Source: Reichenbachiella ulvae
Lineage (GTDB): Bacteria > Bacteroidota > Bacteroidia > Cytophagales > Cyclobacteriaceae
Direction: 5' to 3'
Assembly (NCBI RefSeq): GCF_025833875.1
Contig: NZ_JAOYOD010000001.1
Coordinates: 3,410,001-3,474,000, forward strand
DNA length: 64,000 bases
Shown here: piece after piece, positions 54,413 through 63,925 of the stretch
Layout: every line of letters begins with the position of its first letter
Numbering within the stretch: position 1 is the stretch's first letter
Position numbers and translations under genes: made by a program
Notes under the pieces: generated by a model
Told to the model about the DNA's origin: nothing
What the model saw: the letters and a program-made list of their open reading frames with translations, nothing else
The model's database searches: none

Positions 54413-54420
54413 CAAAGGTA
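54413..54420 (-). promoter_or_regulatory. -7 box of the DbpA-type helicase gene
   Basis: TACCTTTG on the minus strand, ending 4 nt before the start codon. Confidence 0.5.
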
Positions 54421-54490
54421 TCTTAATAAGTATCAGATCACGCCAATAGTTGAAGGTTACATTTTCATTCGTCCTTTACCTTATGAGAAA

Positions 54491-56527
54491 TTAAAACCCA
54501 TACCCCAGCTTCACACCTCCAAAGTAGTTGATGGGCAGGCCGGGGTAGTAGTAGCGGCCTGATCCGGCATTGATCTGCAGCATAGAGGCATACTTAGTAT
54601 CGGTCAGGTTATTCACACCTGCATATAGGTTCAGTTTCAGATTGTTCCACTTTTTCTCATAGCCCAGCTTAGCATGAATCAGCTGGTACGCATCCGTGTA
54701 TAAACTGCTATCATCAAGAATGGATTGAGACCCCACTGCCTGCAAATTGCCAATCAGGTACAACCCCATCTTCAGTTTGAAATCAATGGAATAATCCAGA
54801 TTATACTGTGGCACTCCTGTCATGCGGTTGCCAGAGTAATCATCAGCACCATCTACAAACTCATCGAAGTGATAGGACATCCAACTATAAGATAGCCTTT
54901 GATTGATCGTCAACAGACTGCTCTCAAGGGTTCGATGATCCAATAGCACTTCGATCCCATCATGAATGGCCGATCCGGCATTGACGCCATAAGTCACCGC
55001 ATCGATCGTTCGGTCCACGATCAGGTCCTGTGTTTTCATTCGATAGCCCACTAGCTCGAAATATAGTTTCTGCCCTAGTGTTCGGCCCTTGATGCCCAAC
55101 TCATAATTCCAGCCACTCTCGGGTTTCAAGTCATAATTGATCGCTCCATCTGGATGTAGACTTTGCTCGAAGGACGGAAGGGAAAAACCCTGAGACACCA
55201 AAGCGTAAGCGGCTATATCTGATGTCAACTTCCTCGTCAGGCTGAGTTTGGGAGAGAAAACGGGTGTGAAATTGTAGTCTCCACTTTGGTCATCCCCTGT
55301 TGCTGGCAATTCATCACTTAACTGATAGGCCGACCCATTCATATTCCCTCCAATAGAGACAATCCAGTCGTCTGTAGGGTAATACTCTGCTGCCAAGAAC
55401 ACATTGCCATAACTTCGGTTTTGATCATAGTCCAGTTCCTTGTCCCCCGTGTCAGTGCTGAACTCCTGATAACGATAGGACTCCAAAAAACCTTCCACTC
55501 CCATCACGACTTGTAATTGATTCTGAGACAGAAAACTTCTTTTGATGTGGGCACGGATCCCGCCATTGGCTTGATCACTCTCCAGATCTCCTAAAAAGGA
55601 GGGGCGTATTTCGCTGGCCTGGTGGGCATTGAAAAACAAAGTCACCGTCGACTGGGTACGTGGATTGTACTGCGTACGAAGAGAAAGCCCCAGTCGCATT
55701 CGCTCACTGTCCTCCTGCCCCTCGACATCTCCCCAGACGAAGGCCGCACCTTCTGGATTATTGTTATAGTCATCCTGATTCAGAGAGCTGGGAATCTGAG
55801 CCGTCAGGCTTGTATAATTCGCGTAGAGGCTTAGCTTGGAGTTTGCAAAGACTTCCGCTCTGGCCAATGCCGTGATGGACTGTCGGTCATAGTTGTTGTT
55901 GTCACGGTAGCCATCGCTATGCACATCCTGATAGAAGAGTCCCAGGCTTTTCTTTTCGTCTGCCACTTGTGCTCGGACGTTATATTTCCGCAAACCAAAA
56001 GAACCGACCATGGCATCTAGCGAAGCAGAAGTTCCCGGCTCTAACTCTCTACTTTGCAGGTGAATCGCTCCTCCCAGACCCGCACCAAATACCGTGGAAA
56101 CAGGACCACGATAAACTTCCACATTTCGCAGCGTTGCAAAATCAATGTCTTCCAGTGTGGTTTCTCCCTCTCCGGAAGACAGGGGAATATCATCTAGATA
56201 GGCCTTGATCTTGTCTGTCCCAAAAGGCGATCGCGAACCAATACCCCGGATAGTAATGCGATTGGTGCTTAGTGTACCAGACTGCATAAACACACCCGGT
56301 ACCGAATTCAACACCGGTTGAAGATTCAAAGCATCTGCGCGCTCTAGCTGCTGATGACTCAGCGCCGATACCGATCCGCCAAACTCGATCTGCTGATGCT
56401 CAAACAAATCGGATGAGATAGTGACTACCTCCAGGATCTGATCGGTGCTGTCGATTGACTGAGCCATCGAGTGACCGGTCCAGTTAATTAATAGAAATAA
56501 GAATAAGAGATTTTTCAAGAAATTCAT
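54491..56527 (-). CDS. TonB-dependent outer-membrane receptor
   Basis: About 678 residues from ATG 56527, which gives a proper signal peptide (MNFLKNLLFLFLLINW...SMAQ); upstream in-frame starts extend into the ATPase gene. TonB-box-like segment ILEVVTISSD, plug domain with VPGVFMQSG and EVYRGPVSTVFGAG, and a C-terminal barrel ending in aromatic GVKLGYGF. No carboxypeptidase-like N-terminal domain, so iron-complex or vitamin uptake is more likely than SusC-type glycan uptake. Confidence 0.92.
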   Translation of the reverse strand: MNFLKNLLFLFLLINWTGHSMAQSIDSTDQILEVVTISSDLFEHQQIEFGGSVSALSHQQLERADALNLQPVLNSVPGVFMQSGTLSTNRITIRGIGSRSPFGTDKIKAYLDDIPLSSGEGETTLEDIDFATLRNVEVYRGPVSTVFGAGLGGAIHLQSRELEPGTSASLDAMVGSFGLRKYNVRAQVADEKKSLGLFYQDVHSDGYRDNNNYDRQSITALARAEVFANSKLSLYANYTSLTAQIPSSLNQDDYNNNPEGAAFVWGDVEGQEDSERMRLGLSLRTQYNPRTQSTVTLFFNAHQASEIRPSFLGDLESDQANGGIRAHIKRSFLSQNQLQVVMGVEGFLESYRYQEFSTDTGDKELDYDQNRSYGNVFLAAEYYPTDDWIVSIGGNMNGSAYQLSDELPATGDDQSGDYNFTPVFSPKLSLTRKLTSDIAAYALVSQGFSLPSFEQSLHPDGAINYDLKPESGWNYELGIKGRTLGQKLYFELVGYRMKTQDLIVDRTIDAVTYGVNAGSAIHDGIEVLLDHRTLESSLLTINQRLSYSWMSYHFDEFVDGADDYSGNRMTGVPQYNLDYSIDFKLKMGLYLIGNLQAVGSQSILDDSSLYTDAYQLIHAKLGYEKKWNNLKLNLYAGVNNLTDTKYASMLQINAGSGRYYYPGLPINYFGGVKLGYGF

Positions 56528-56541
56528 TTCAATGGCCATAT

Positions 56542-57684
56542 TCAGGTAATCCAATCCAGATAATTCGATGGATCAATGACAGAAAACTGAGATTCGGGAT
56601 AAGCTTTCTCCCAAGCTTTTGGAAGCTTTGCCTTTTTCTTTTGATTCCATTTAAATTCGTAAGCAAACAGCTGCCCCTGCTTTTCCTCCACCCAATCCAA
56701 CTCTTGCTGGTCATAGGTCCTCCAGAAAAATTTGCTACAGTCAGATTCTGTATATGACAGGTATTTGATCCGTTCGCTTGCCAAATAATTTTCCCACAGC
56801 TCTCCTACATCATTCCTAAGTGCGAAGGGATTAAAATTACGAATTAGGGCATTACGAATACCATTATCACTAAAGTACCACCTTTTACTTTTGCTTATCT
56901 CTTTCCTCAGATTATTACTATATGCACCAACAGGATAGATAACGAACACTTTGGTCAACAATTCAAGGTACTGCTCTACAGTATTTCTAGAAATACCACT
57001 GAGATTGTTTGCCAGCTCATGTGTGCTCACTTCCTTCCCCAATTGAAAAGCCAATAACCTAAGCAAATCATAGATTTTATTTGATTTTCTAATCCCCTCA
57101 TAGGCCAATATATCTTTTAGCAAATAACTGTCTACCAATTCCTGTAAGTATCTCTCCTTCTCTTTTGCAGAGGACAAATGCCACAGTTCGGGGTAGCTAC
57201 CAAATATCAATCGCTCTTCTAAATTGGCTTGCGTTTGCAGCAAATCTTCACTGCCTTGCAACTCCATTTGTGCCAAGGGAAATAAGTGCATAGTATATTT
57301 GCGCCCTACTAATGGCTCCCCTAACTTATTACTGAGATCAAATACCGAGGAACCAGTAGCAAGAACTCTCAGGTTCGGTATTTCATCTACCATCAGTTTT
57401 AGTTTCCTTCCTATTTCAGGGATTTGCTGAGCTTCGTCGATTATCAATAGAGATTTATTGGATACCAACCTCTTATAATTCGCGATTGATTGATTTTCTA
57501 AAAGCCTTGCTGCATCACTATCTTCACCATTCAACAACAAGTAATTCTCTTCAGAATATTCCTTGATCAAAGTTTTAACCAATGCCGTTTTCCCCACTCT
57601 TCTGGCACCATAGAGAATCAACACCTTTCCTGGCTTAAGGCTCTCATTTAGCCGTTTCAATAAAAATCTCTGGATCAAAACCAT
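56542..57684 (-). CDS. AAA_14/DUF4143 ATPase
   Basis: 380 residues. Walker A GARRVGKTA (about 26-34), Walker B LLIIDEAQ, then the DUF4143 C-terminal domain (ELWENYLASERIKYL, FAYEFKWNQKKKAKLP). Proteins of this family are widespread and mobile, with unknown function. It ends only 14 bp before the TonB receptor start and could be a genomic hitchhiker. Confidence 0.9.
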   Translation of the reverse strand: MVLIQRFLLKRLNESLKPGKVLILYGARRVGKTALVKTLIKEYSEENYLLLNGEDSDAARLLENQSIANYKRLVSNKSLLIIDEAQQIPEIGRKLKLMVDEIPNLRVLATGSSVFDLSNKLGEPLVGRKYTMHLFPLAQMELQGSEDLLQTQANLEERLIFGSYPELWHLSSAKEKERYLQELVDSYLLKDILAYEGIRKSNKIYDLLRLLAFQLGKEVSTHELANNLSGISRNTVEQYLELLTKVFVIYPVGAYSNNLRKEISKSKRWYFSDNGIRNALIRNFNPFALRNDVGELWENYLASERIKYLSYTESDCSKFFWRTYDQQELDWVEEKQGQLFAYEFKWNQKKKAKLPKAWEKAYPESQFSVIDPSNYLDWIT

Positions 57685-57795
57685 ATTTACACAAATTCAT
57701 TATTGAATAAATTTATGTAAATATTGTCATTATATTGACGGATTTTACGTGAATTTTGTCATTAGAAAGATAAATTCATGAGAATAGATTCCCTT

Positions 57796-59130
57796 TTACT
57801 CCATCCCACACTCCGTAAAATTAACCCCATAAGGCTCTAATGCCTCCAGGACGGGTTCGTAAATAAACTTTTCCGTCGGGATAAAAACACCTTTTGGCTG
57901 CAACTTCCCTTCCAGAATCAATTTTGCAGTCACAGCCAATGGTAGTCCAACGGTCTTGGACATGCCTGTTTTTACCGAATCCTCTCCCTCTACAGCCATG
58001 TAGGATTGGAGTCGCTTCAGTTCTTTTCCTTCGTAGTACTCGAACTTGTGCCACATCACGATCATATCTTTCTCGTCTGGTCGGATGGTCCACTTCTTCT
58101 TGAGAATATGTTCCAACACCTGAGCGGGTGTACCTTCCTTCAGTCCCACCAGTTCTTCTTCGAATAACCCGAGCCATTTGAGTTTATGCATTTCTTCTCC
58201 ATCGATTTCCAATCCCAGATAGTGAGCCAGTTTTAGCTCCACCGAATCGTTGGGGTTAAAGGACAGAAAAGAATTGATGAACTGACGGTGAGTTAGCTCA
58301 GCTACATTTTGCATCTGATAAGTATCGTCTGTTGCGCCTAACTGGACAAATACGTCCCAAGCTTTACAATAGCCTGTACGTCTGAGCGTACCACGATAGA
58401 GTGTTTCTATCCCTCTTAGTTTGTAGGCATCCAGGTACTTCAGGGAGTCTCTGTTGGCATAGCCTTCGAAATATCCATGCTCTGGTATATGTATGACCTC
58501 TGTCCTACGAAACAATTTTTGGTAAGGAATATACTTGTAGCGACCCTCCTGCAGAAATTTGACATAGCCCTGACCTGCCAGCACCACATTGCGGGGATTC
58601 CAGGTGAATTTATATTTCCATGGATTGTCATCTTTGCTTGGTGCCAGGAGCCCGCCAGTAAACGTCTCAAATGTTTTCAATTTAGCGCCAGAAGCCTTGA
58701 TTTTATCAAGCACCTTCATGGCTGACATATGATCGATCCCCGGATCCAGTCCCAGTTCCATGATCAAACCGACCCCATTTTGCTTAAATTGATCCTCCAG
58801 TGCTTTGATGTCATCATTGAGGTAAGAGGCAGTGAGCATATTCACACCTTCCTGGGCACATATCTTCGCTACATGGATATGAAAGGCTGCAGGCACCATG
58901 CTGATGACTAGATCAAAGTTTTTGATCTGTGCCTTATCCTCCTCTCTGTGTATATCAAAGGAGATTGCCTGACCTCTGGCGTGTCCATGTATACGCTCTT
59001 CGGCCATTTTGATATCCAGATCGCCGACTGTGACCCTCCATCCAGAGGGTTCGGCATGATCCAACAAAAAATCAATGAGTACGGAAGAGGACCTTCCCGC
59101 ACCTAGTACGATGATTCCTTTTTCTGTCAT
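57796..59130 (-). CDS. Saccharopine dehydrogenase family protein
   Basis: 444 residues. N-terminal Rossmann motif VLGAGRSSSVLIDFL, then the conserved saccharopine-dehydrogenase core (GLDPGIDHMSAMKVLDKI, FTGGLLAP). Likely enzyme of the saccharopine path of lysine breakdown or synthesis. It is 30 kb from the DUF1338 gene, which acts later in the same lysine path. Confidence 0.88.
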   Translation of the reverse strand: MTEKGIIVLGAGRSSSVLIDFLLDHAEPSGWRVTVGDLDIKMAEERIHGHARGQAISFDIHREEDKAQIKNFDLVISMVPAAFHIHVAKICAQEGVNMLTASYLNDDIKALEDQFKQNGVGLIMELGLDPGIDHMSAMKVLDKIKASGAKLKTFETFTGGLLAPSKDDNPWKYKFTWNPRNVVLAGQGYVKFLQEGRYKYIPYQKLFRRTEVIHIPEHGYFEGYANRDSLKYLDAYKLRGIETLYRGTLRRTGYCKAWDVFVQLGATDDTYQMQNVAELTHRQFINSFLSFNPNDSVELKLAHYLGLEIDGEEMHKLKWLGLFEEELVGLKEGTPAQVLEHILKKKWTIRPDEKDMIVMWHKFEYYEGKELKRLQSYMAVEGEDSVKTGMSKTVGLPLAVTAKLILEGKLQPKGVFIPTEKFIYEPVLEALEPYGVNFTECGME

Positions 59131-59273
59131 AGGTTGTGCTTTGGGTGTTGTTTAATGTCTGGCAATTTATAAAAAAGCCTTCGACACCCTAGTTCAGCTG
59201 CTATATTTTGTAACAAGACTATATTTACTTTGTCAAATTTTCTAAATTCATTGTTTAAATAAAGAATCTGACC

Positions 59274-60026
59274 ATGGAACTGAGCGATCTGAGCAAAAAG
59301 CAGTACAGCAAACTCCTGGAGCGCTACCAGATAGAACTCCTAAAACTCCAAAAGCACATCGTCAAACATGGTCTTAGAGTTGTCATTTTGTTCGAGGGTA
59401 GAGATGCTGCTGGTAAAGGAGGAACCATCAAGCGTTTCATTGAGCACATGAACCCTCGTGAGTTTCGAGTGATCGCACTGGGCAAACCCAATAAAAAAGA
59501 AAAAACGCAATGGTATTTTCAGCGCTACATCAAGCATCTCCCAGCTGCTGGTGAAATCATGTTCTTTGACCGTAGCTGGTACAATAGAGCAGTGGTCGAG
59601 CCTGTCATGGGCTTTTGCTCAGAAAATCAATATCGATTGTTCATGAAGCAAGTCAATGCAGTCGAAAAAATGCTCACTGATGATGGCGTACACCTGATCA
59701 AATTTTGGCTGGACATAGCCAAAGACGAGCAAGAAACGAGATTTGACGACAGACAGAGCGACCCCTTGAAAACCTGGAAGCTAAGTCCTGTAGATATGAA
59801 AGCGCAGGGCATGTGGGACGAATTTTCAAAATACATCAATCTGATGCTGGAAAAGACCAGCAGTGATCATGCGCCCTGGCTCAGAGTAGATGCCAACAAT
59901 AAAAAAGTGGCTCGCCTCAATATGATTAGTACAGTTCTGGAAATGTTCGAATATGAAGGCAAATCCATAGATGTACATCAATCTAATGCAGAAATCACTA
60001 CTGTACAAAAGTCCAAATACCCATGA
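59274..60026 (+). CDS. ppk2: Polyphosphate kinase 2 family protein
   Basis: 250 residues. Walker A GRDAAGKGGTIK (42-53) and lid region FFDRSWYNRAVVEPVMGF; SDPLKTWKLSPVDM near 160. PPK2 transfers phosphate from polyphosphate to nucleoside mono- or diphosphates. Single PPK2 domain; class cannot be fixed by eye. Its last 29 bp overlap the convergent LysE gene. Confidence 0.93.
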   Translation: MELSDLSKKQYSKLLERYQIELLKLQKHIVKHGLRVVILFEGRDAAGKGGTIKRFIEHMNPREFRVIALGKPNKKEKTQWYFQRYIKHLPAAGEIMFFDRSWYNRAVVEPVMGFCSENQYRLFMKQVNAVEKMLTDDGVHLIKFWLDIAKDEQETRFDDRQSDPLKTWKLSPVDMKAQGMWDEFSKYINLMLEKTSSDHAPWLRVDANNKKVARLNMISTVLEMFEYEGKSIDVHQSNAEITTVQKSKYP

Positions 60027-60603
60027 CCACAAATATGATCGCCGGTACTTTGAACAATAAGAAACGATTGTTTTGAATAGAGGAAAAACGGCTCCCCAGA
60101 TAAGTGGCCGTCACCATCAGTAAAAAAGTACCAGAGGACACTCCAGCTACAAAGATCAAATAATTGTCATCCGTAAGGTTGACCCAGTTCATCGTCTGCA
60201 AATAGGCCGATACGGTGAGCCAATAGGGAATGGCCAATGGATTCATTATAGCCAGCATTAGGCCTTTTACAAATCCTGCACGTTTTTCCCCACTGGGTTC
60301 CTCCTTTTTCTCTTTCGGTTTTTGGAACCAGTTGACCAATCCTAATACGATCAATACCGTACCTGATATCCACCGAAACCAGGTAGCTATCTCAATGTTT
60401 TCGGTCAGATAGATTTGAAAACGAACGGCAATACCTGCATATACAAACTCAATCATAGCAGCAGCTAGCCCCAGACTCAAAGCCCCTGCCTTGCGATCTC
60501 GCATCGCCAACTGAACTACGGACAAATTGATCGAGCCCGGTGGGATAGAACCCGCATAACTAAAAACAAAGGCGATTGCGAATAAAGATATCAATGATGT
60601 CAT
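59998..60603 (-). CDS. LysE-type amino-acid exporter
   Basis: 201 residues with six hydrophobic segments; SIPPGSINLSVVQLAMRDRKAG near the N-terminus is the LysE family signature. Exports amino acids or related compounds. Its start overlaps the ATP-grasp stop by 4 bp. Confidence 0.88.
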   Translation of the reverse strand: MTSLISLFAIAFVFSYAGSIPPGSINLSVVQLAMRDRKAGALSLGLAAAMIEFVYAGIAVRFQIYLTENIEIATWFRWISGTVLIVLGLVNWFQKPKEKKEEPSGEKRAGFVKGLMLAIMNPLAIPYWLTVSAYLQTMNWVNLTDDNYLIFVAGVSSGTFLLMVTATYLGSRFSSIQNNRFLLFKVPAIIFVVMGIWTFVQ

Positions 60604-61715
60604 TTGGGGTCTTTTAGCTTGTTGTATTGTTTAATCTTTCTGATCTCTTTCCACCCTTCTGATAACCCCATGTAGGAAACGCCCCTCTTGTGATTGGCAA
60701 TAGAAATATCAGATAGGACCTTCAGGTGATGGATGATGTCTTTGTAGGCCTGGATCAATGAATAACCAGGATGATAGATATGAGCGGGTTCAGCCCCAGC
60801 ACCATTTAGCTCAAGAATTTTGAAGTTTCTCCCAACATTCAGATCCTCAATTGATCGACATCTCAAATCATAGCGACCAAAATAAAACCCTTCTATTTGC
60901 TGGCTCACTTGATCAAAAGTTTGAATCAGCTTTTCGTTGATTAAATGATTGGCATTGAGAAAGGTCGTACCGAGACAGTGATTCCCAATCGACACCAACT
61001 CAACGGTCTCTCCCGCATTGGGAATTCTTTTCAAGAGATCAGGATTCTTTCGTTTGAGTCTATCAATATGCATTTTGGAACGAGCATCTCCGTCCATCAG
61101 CTCCTCAACTGTAGACTGTCCATTACCCACCACAGAGAGCATGGCTTTCTGGACTATGGAGCTGACAGTCCCACGAGGGCGATCCGGATAGCGATAATAA
61201 AACACCCCAAGCTCGATTTCATAAGGTACATACTCCTGCAACAAAAAATCCACCTGCACCTCTTCCAAATATTGCTGGAGTTGCTCCTCACCCTTCACCA
61301 ACTCGACCATCCATCCCCTCTCGCCTATGTCAGGCTTCAGCACAATAGGGAAATGCAGCCCTGCAGCTTTCATTTGTTTCAGAACCTCCTCCTTGTTCAC
61401 CTGGGAGTCAAACAAAAAAGTAGCAGGAATGTATTCATCAGGGATCAGATCAAAGATTTTCTTCTTGGATTCACCCAGCATGCCGCCGAACTCAATTCCG
61501 GGATTGGAAGCAGTAAAAAAGAAAAGTGATCGTGCCCTTAACGTAATCCACAGCCAATAAAACAGGACCGGGAAATAGAAAAGAGAAAAAGGCCAGAACT
61601 CCCATCGAAAAATCTTTGCCCATACCACTGAGCTACTCAATCTACCGTATAGTGAATGATCTTTCTTTTCCTCCTTAGTAAAAGTGGAGCGATCTTGCTC
61701 TAAAGCTGCCTCCAT
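60600..61715 (-). CDS. ATP-grasp ligase with an N-terminal hydrophobic segment
   Basis: 371 residues. Hydrophobic span near 40-60, then a D-Ala-D-Ala ligase-like ATP-grasp core (FPIVLKPDIGERGWMVELV, FLLQEYVPYEIELGVFYYR, KILELNGAGAEPAHIYHPG). Probably joins an amino acid or amine to an acid; substrate unknown. Follows the DinB gene with 2 bp spacing and is coupled to LysE. Confidence 0.8.
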   Translation of the reverse strand: MEAALEQDRSTFTKEEKKDHSLYGRLSSSVVWAKIFRWEFWPFSLFYFPVLFYWLWITLRARSLFFFTASNPGIEFGGMLGESKKKIFDLIPDEYIPATFLFDSQVNKEEVLKQMKAAGLHFPIVLKPDIGERGWMVELVKGEEQLQQYLEEVQVDFLLQEYVPYEIELGVFYYRYPDRPRGTVSSIVQKAMLSVVGNGQSTVEELMDGDARSKMHIDRLKRKNPDLLKRIPNAGETVELVSIGNHCLGTTFLNANHLINEKLIQTFDQVSQQIEGFYFGRYDLRCRSIEDLNVGRNFKILELNGAGAEPAHIYHPGYSLIQAYKDIIHHLKVLSDISIANHKRGVSYMGLSEGWKEIRKIKQYNKLKDPK

Positions 61716-61717
61716 GC

Positions 61718-62227
61718 TCAGGCTTTTTGCGAATAAGAACTTCGATAGCGCAGAGTTGAACTTGCCACCCCAAATCCATCAGGTACTTTCATGCCAGGTT
61801 TGATCTCCTGGATGGCGATGCGAATGATCGCCATATGATGAACCGCGTGCTCAAGATTATAAACCAATTCTCTCTCCAGATTACTTTTGACCTTGAGGCT
61901 TTCTTCCTCATCGTAGTTCTGTTCCAGAGTCAAATCACAATTTTTTGATACCCCGTCCATCTCAGCTAGCAACTTTTTTATTTCGTTGATCGCTTCCAGT
62001 GTATTGCTCTCTAGAAACAGATCACGCTTTCTCAGGTCGTAATTGACCAGGCCCGTAGGGTAACCCTCCAATAAACATTTGAAAAACTCCAGAGTGTGTC
62101 GCACGTGCTGACCGATTGTGGATTTGTTCAGAATGGCGGATGATCGACTGTATTCCTCGTTTGTCAGAGGCTCAATCACTTGTAGTAGCTGGTCGAAAGT
62201 ATTTTGAATAGCAGGTTTAATCCTCAT
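61718..62227 (-). CDS. DinB-like four-helix protein
   Basis: 169 residues. Three metal His positions of the DinB/YfiT fold: GQHVRHTLEF (about 54) and HAVHHMAIIRIA (about 130). Many members are thiol-dependent S-transferases using bacillithiol or related thiols. First gene of the DinB-ATP-grasp-LysE operon. Confidence 0.85.
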   Translation of the reverse strand: MRIKPAIQNTFDQLLQVIEPLTNEEYSRSSAILNKSTIGQHVRHTLEFFKCLLEGYPTGLVNYDLRKRDLFLESNTLEAINEIKKLLAEMDGVSKNCDLTLEQNYDEEESLKVKSNLERELVYNLEHAVHHMAIIRIAIQEIKPGMKVPDGFGVASSTLRYRSSYSQKA

Positions 62228-62338
62228 GTTTCATTCTTTGCCTGATATCATCAGGGCTTGGGTTAATTGAGACTCTTCCCATTGGGTTCACTCTTGCCTA
62301 AACAGATTTAAATCTAAAAAGTTCATTTCAATAAACTG

Positions 62339-62818
62339 CTACTTTACCAGGTCTTTGACATGCGTCCAAACCAAATCTGGCTCGTACCCCTTGTAGATCA
62401 AGTGTCTGGAAACTTTTTCCTGTTTTTTGAAAACATTGCTCTCAGACAGGGATTCGGCTTTTCTTTCGATCAGGTCACAAAGAGTCGCTATGTAGTCATC
62501 CGCATCTATCTCTTTCAGCCCTTTTTTGATACAGTATTCCGACACATCATGTTGCTTCAAACCTTGCTTGATTTTATTTCTTCCCCATCGTTTGATACGG
62601 AATTTCCCCCCTGCATAACTCAGAGCAAAACGCTCCTCATTGATGAAATTTTCCATGATCAGATCCGTGAGAACATCCTCCACCTCATCCGAATACAAAC
62701 CATATTCATATAGTTTATTGCGGACTTCTTTCTGCGACCGCTCCTGATAGGCACAGTAGTTCGCGGCCCTTAGTTTGGCTTCTTTCTTAGATAGGTTTAA
62801 TTTCTTTTTTTCGATCAA
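62339..62818 (-). CDS. recX: RecA-regulating protein RecX
   Basis: 159 residues, TTG start (no suitable ATG nearby). Three RecX repeats of helices: AANYCAYQERSQKEVRNKLYEYG, VLTDLIMENFINEERFALSYAGGK, and the C-terminal KQEKVSRHLIYKGYEPDLVWTHV. It limits RecA filament growth. No recA adjacent. Confidence 0.9.
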   Translation of the reverse strand: MIEKKKLNLSKKEAKLRAANYCAYQERSQKEVRNKLYEYGLYSDEVEDVLTDLIMENFINEERFALSYAGGKFRIKRWGRNKIKQGLKQHDVSEYCIKKGLKEIDADDYIATLCDLIERKAESLSESNVFKKQEKVSRHLIYKGYEPDLVWTHVKDLVK

Positions 62819-62845
62819 AATTCAGGTATTTCTTCGAGCGTAAAT

Positions 62846-63919
62846 TTACTCAAAGTCTAAAGCTTCTACCCACACTTGATAGGCAGGTCTTTCGTTTCCA
62901 TTCTCATCGAGCAATCCGGTATCACGCCAAATCTGCCCTACATCCTTGACCTCCTCAGGAAAAGTCTCCCATAGCGCATCATAGTCTCTATGCCCCCACC
63001 AAATCACGAAAGGATAGCTGTGCTCTTCGGCATTTTGAAGAAGGGAGGTTAAATAATTGGCTTGTTCAGTCTCATTAGAACTAATATCTACCGATAGGTT
63101 TGGGATCACTAGATCCTCTGCCAGATGATTGGTTTCAACAAAGGCAATCGGCACAGTCACTCTTTCATGCAAGAAATCAAAGGCTCTTTGAAAATCTGCT
63201 GCAGTATGTAAACCGACAAAAAACGGATAAAAGCTAATGGCCGCAAAGTCCTGTTGATTGACAAAATTGGTAATCGCCTCATCAATCGCAGCATCCTTGC
63301 CATACCAATTGTGAAGGGTTACAGATTCGGACGTCTTCAGATTTGGATACTTCGCCTTTATGTTAGCACGAACTGCTTTCATCAATGATAAGTATTCCGT
63401 CCATAGCATTGGGTCGTGGATCATCAGCTCGTTCACCTCCATGGCCATCACCAAATAGTCGGGCTGCAAAAGATCTAGAAGGTAGAGCAAATGATCCGAA
63501 TAAGCCTTAATAATTAAAGGATCATCCATGGTAGCGACATAAGGTGTCGTCCCATCAAAACCCTCCAGCAAACCCGTCCGGTCCAAATTGAGCAAACTCA
63601 CAGATAGCATCAAATTATGATTGGCCAATCGCCGAGCCACTCGAGCATTGATGTCCGTCACCAAAGGCTCTGGAGGGGGTTGGTTATCTATATAGGCATT
63701 CCATGGAATTTTATTGTCGACCTGCTCTGAATAGATGTCGGCATTCGAAGAGATGAATTGATAGGTGGCTTCTAAATCAGCGAGCTCTGGCCCGAATGAC
63801 CAGGTACTAAATCCCATCTTGTAAGGGCGATTGGTTTCCTGTTTGTGATCTGAACTTTCGTCATCCTGACAGGAGCAAAGAATCAGAACAAGGCTTAGTA
63901 AATAAAAAATACTACGCAT
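62846..63919 (-). CDS. Glycosidase-like lipoprotein (clan GH-A fold likely)
   Basis: 357 residues. Lipobox at LILC/LCSC (Cys15 or 17). TIM-barrel-like with Asn163-Glu164 in MEVNEL, the acid/base dyad position of clan GH-A, and a possible nucleophile Glu262 in AFVET. Substrate unknown; family not fixed by eye (GH53-like is one guess). Outer-membrane attached. Confidence 0.65.
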   Translation of the reverse strand: MRSIFYLLSLVLILCSCQDDESSDHKQETNRPYKMGFSTWSFGPELADLEATYQFISSNADIYSEQVDNKIPWNAYIDNQPPPEPLVTDINARVARRLANHNLMLSVSLLNLDRTGLLEGFDGTTPYVATMDDPLIIKAYSDHLLYLLDLLQPDYLVMAMEVNELMIHDPMLWTEYLSLMKAVRANIKAKYPNLKTSESVTLHNWYGKDAAIDEAITNFVNQQDFAAISFYPFFVGLHTAADFQRAFDFLHERVTVPIAFVETNHLAEDLVIPNLSVDISSNETEQANYLTSLLQNAEEHSYPFVIWWGHRDYDALWETFPEEVKDVGQIWRDTGLLDENGNERPAYQVWVEALDFE

Positions 63920-63925
63920 AGATTA

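Noticed and set aside
56542..57684. Defence-system role of the DUF4143 ATPase
   Set aside because: No defence partner nearby; the family is too broad to support the claim.
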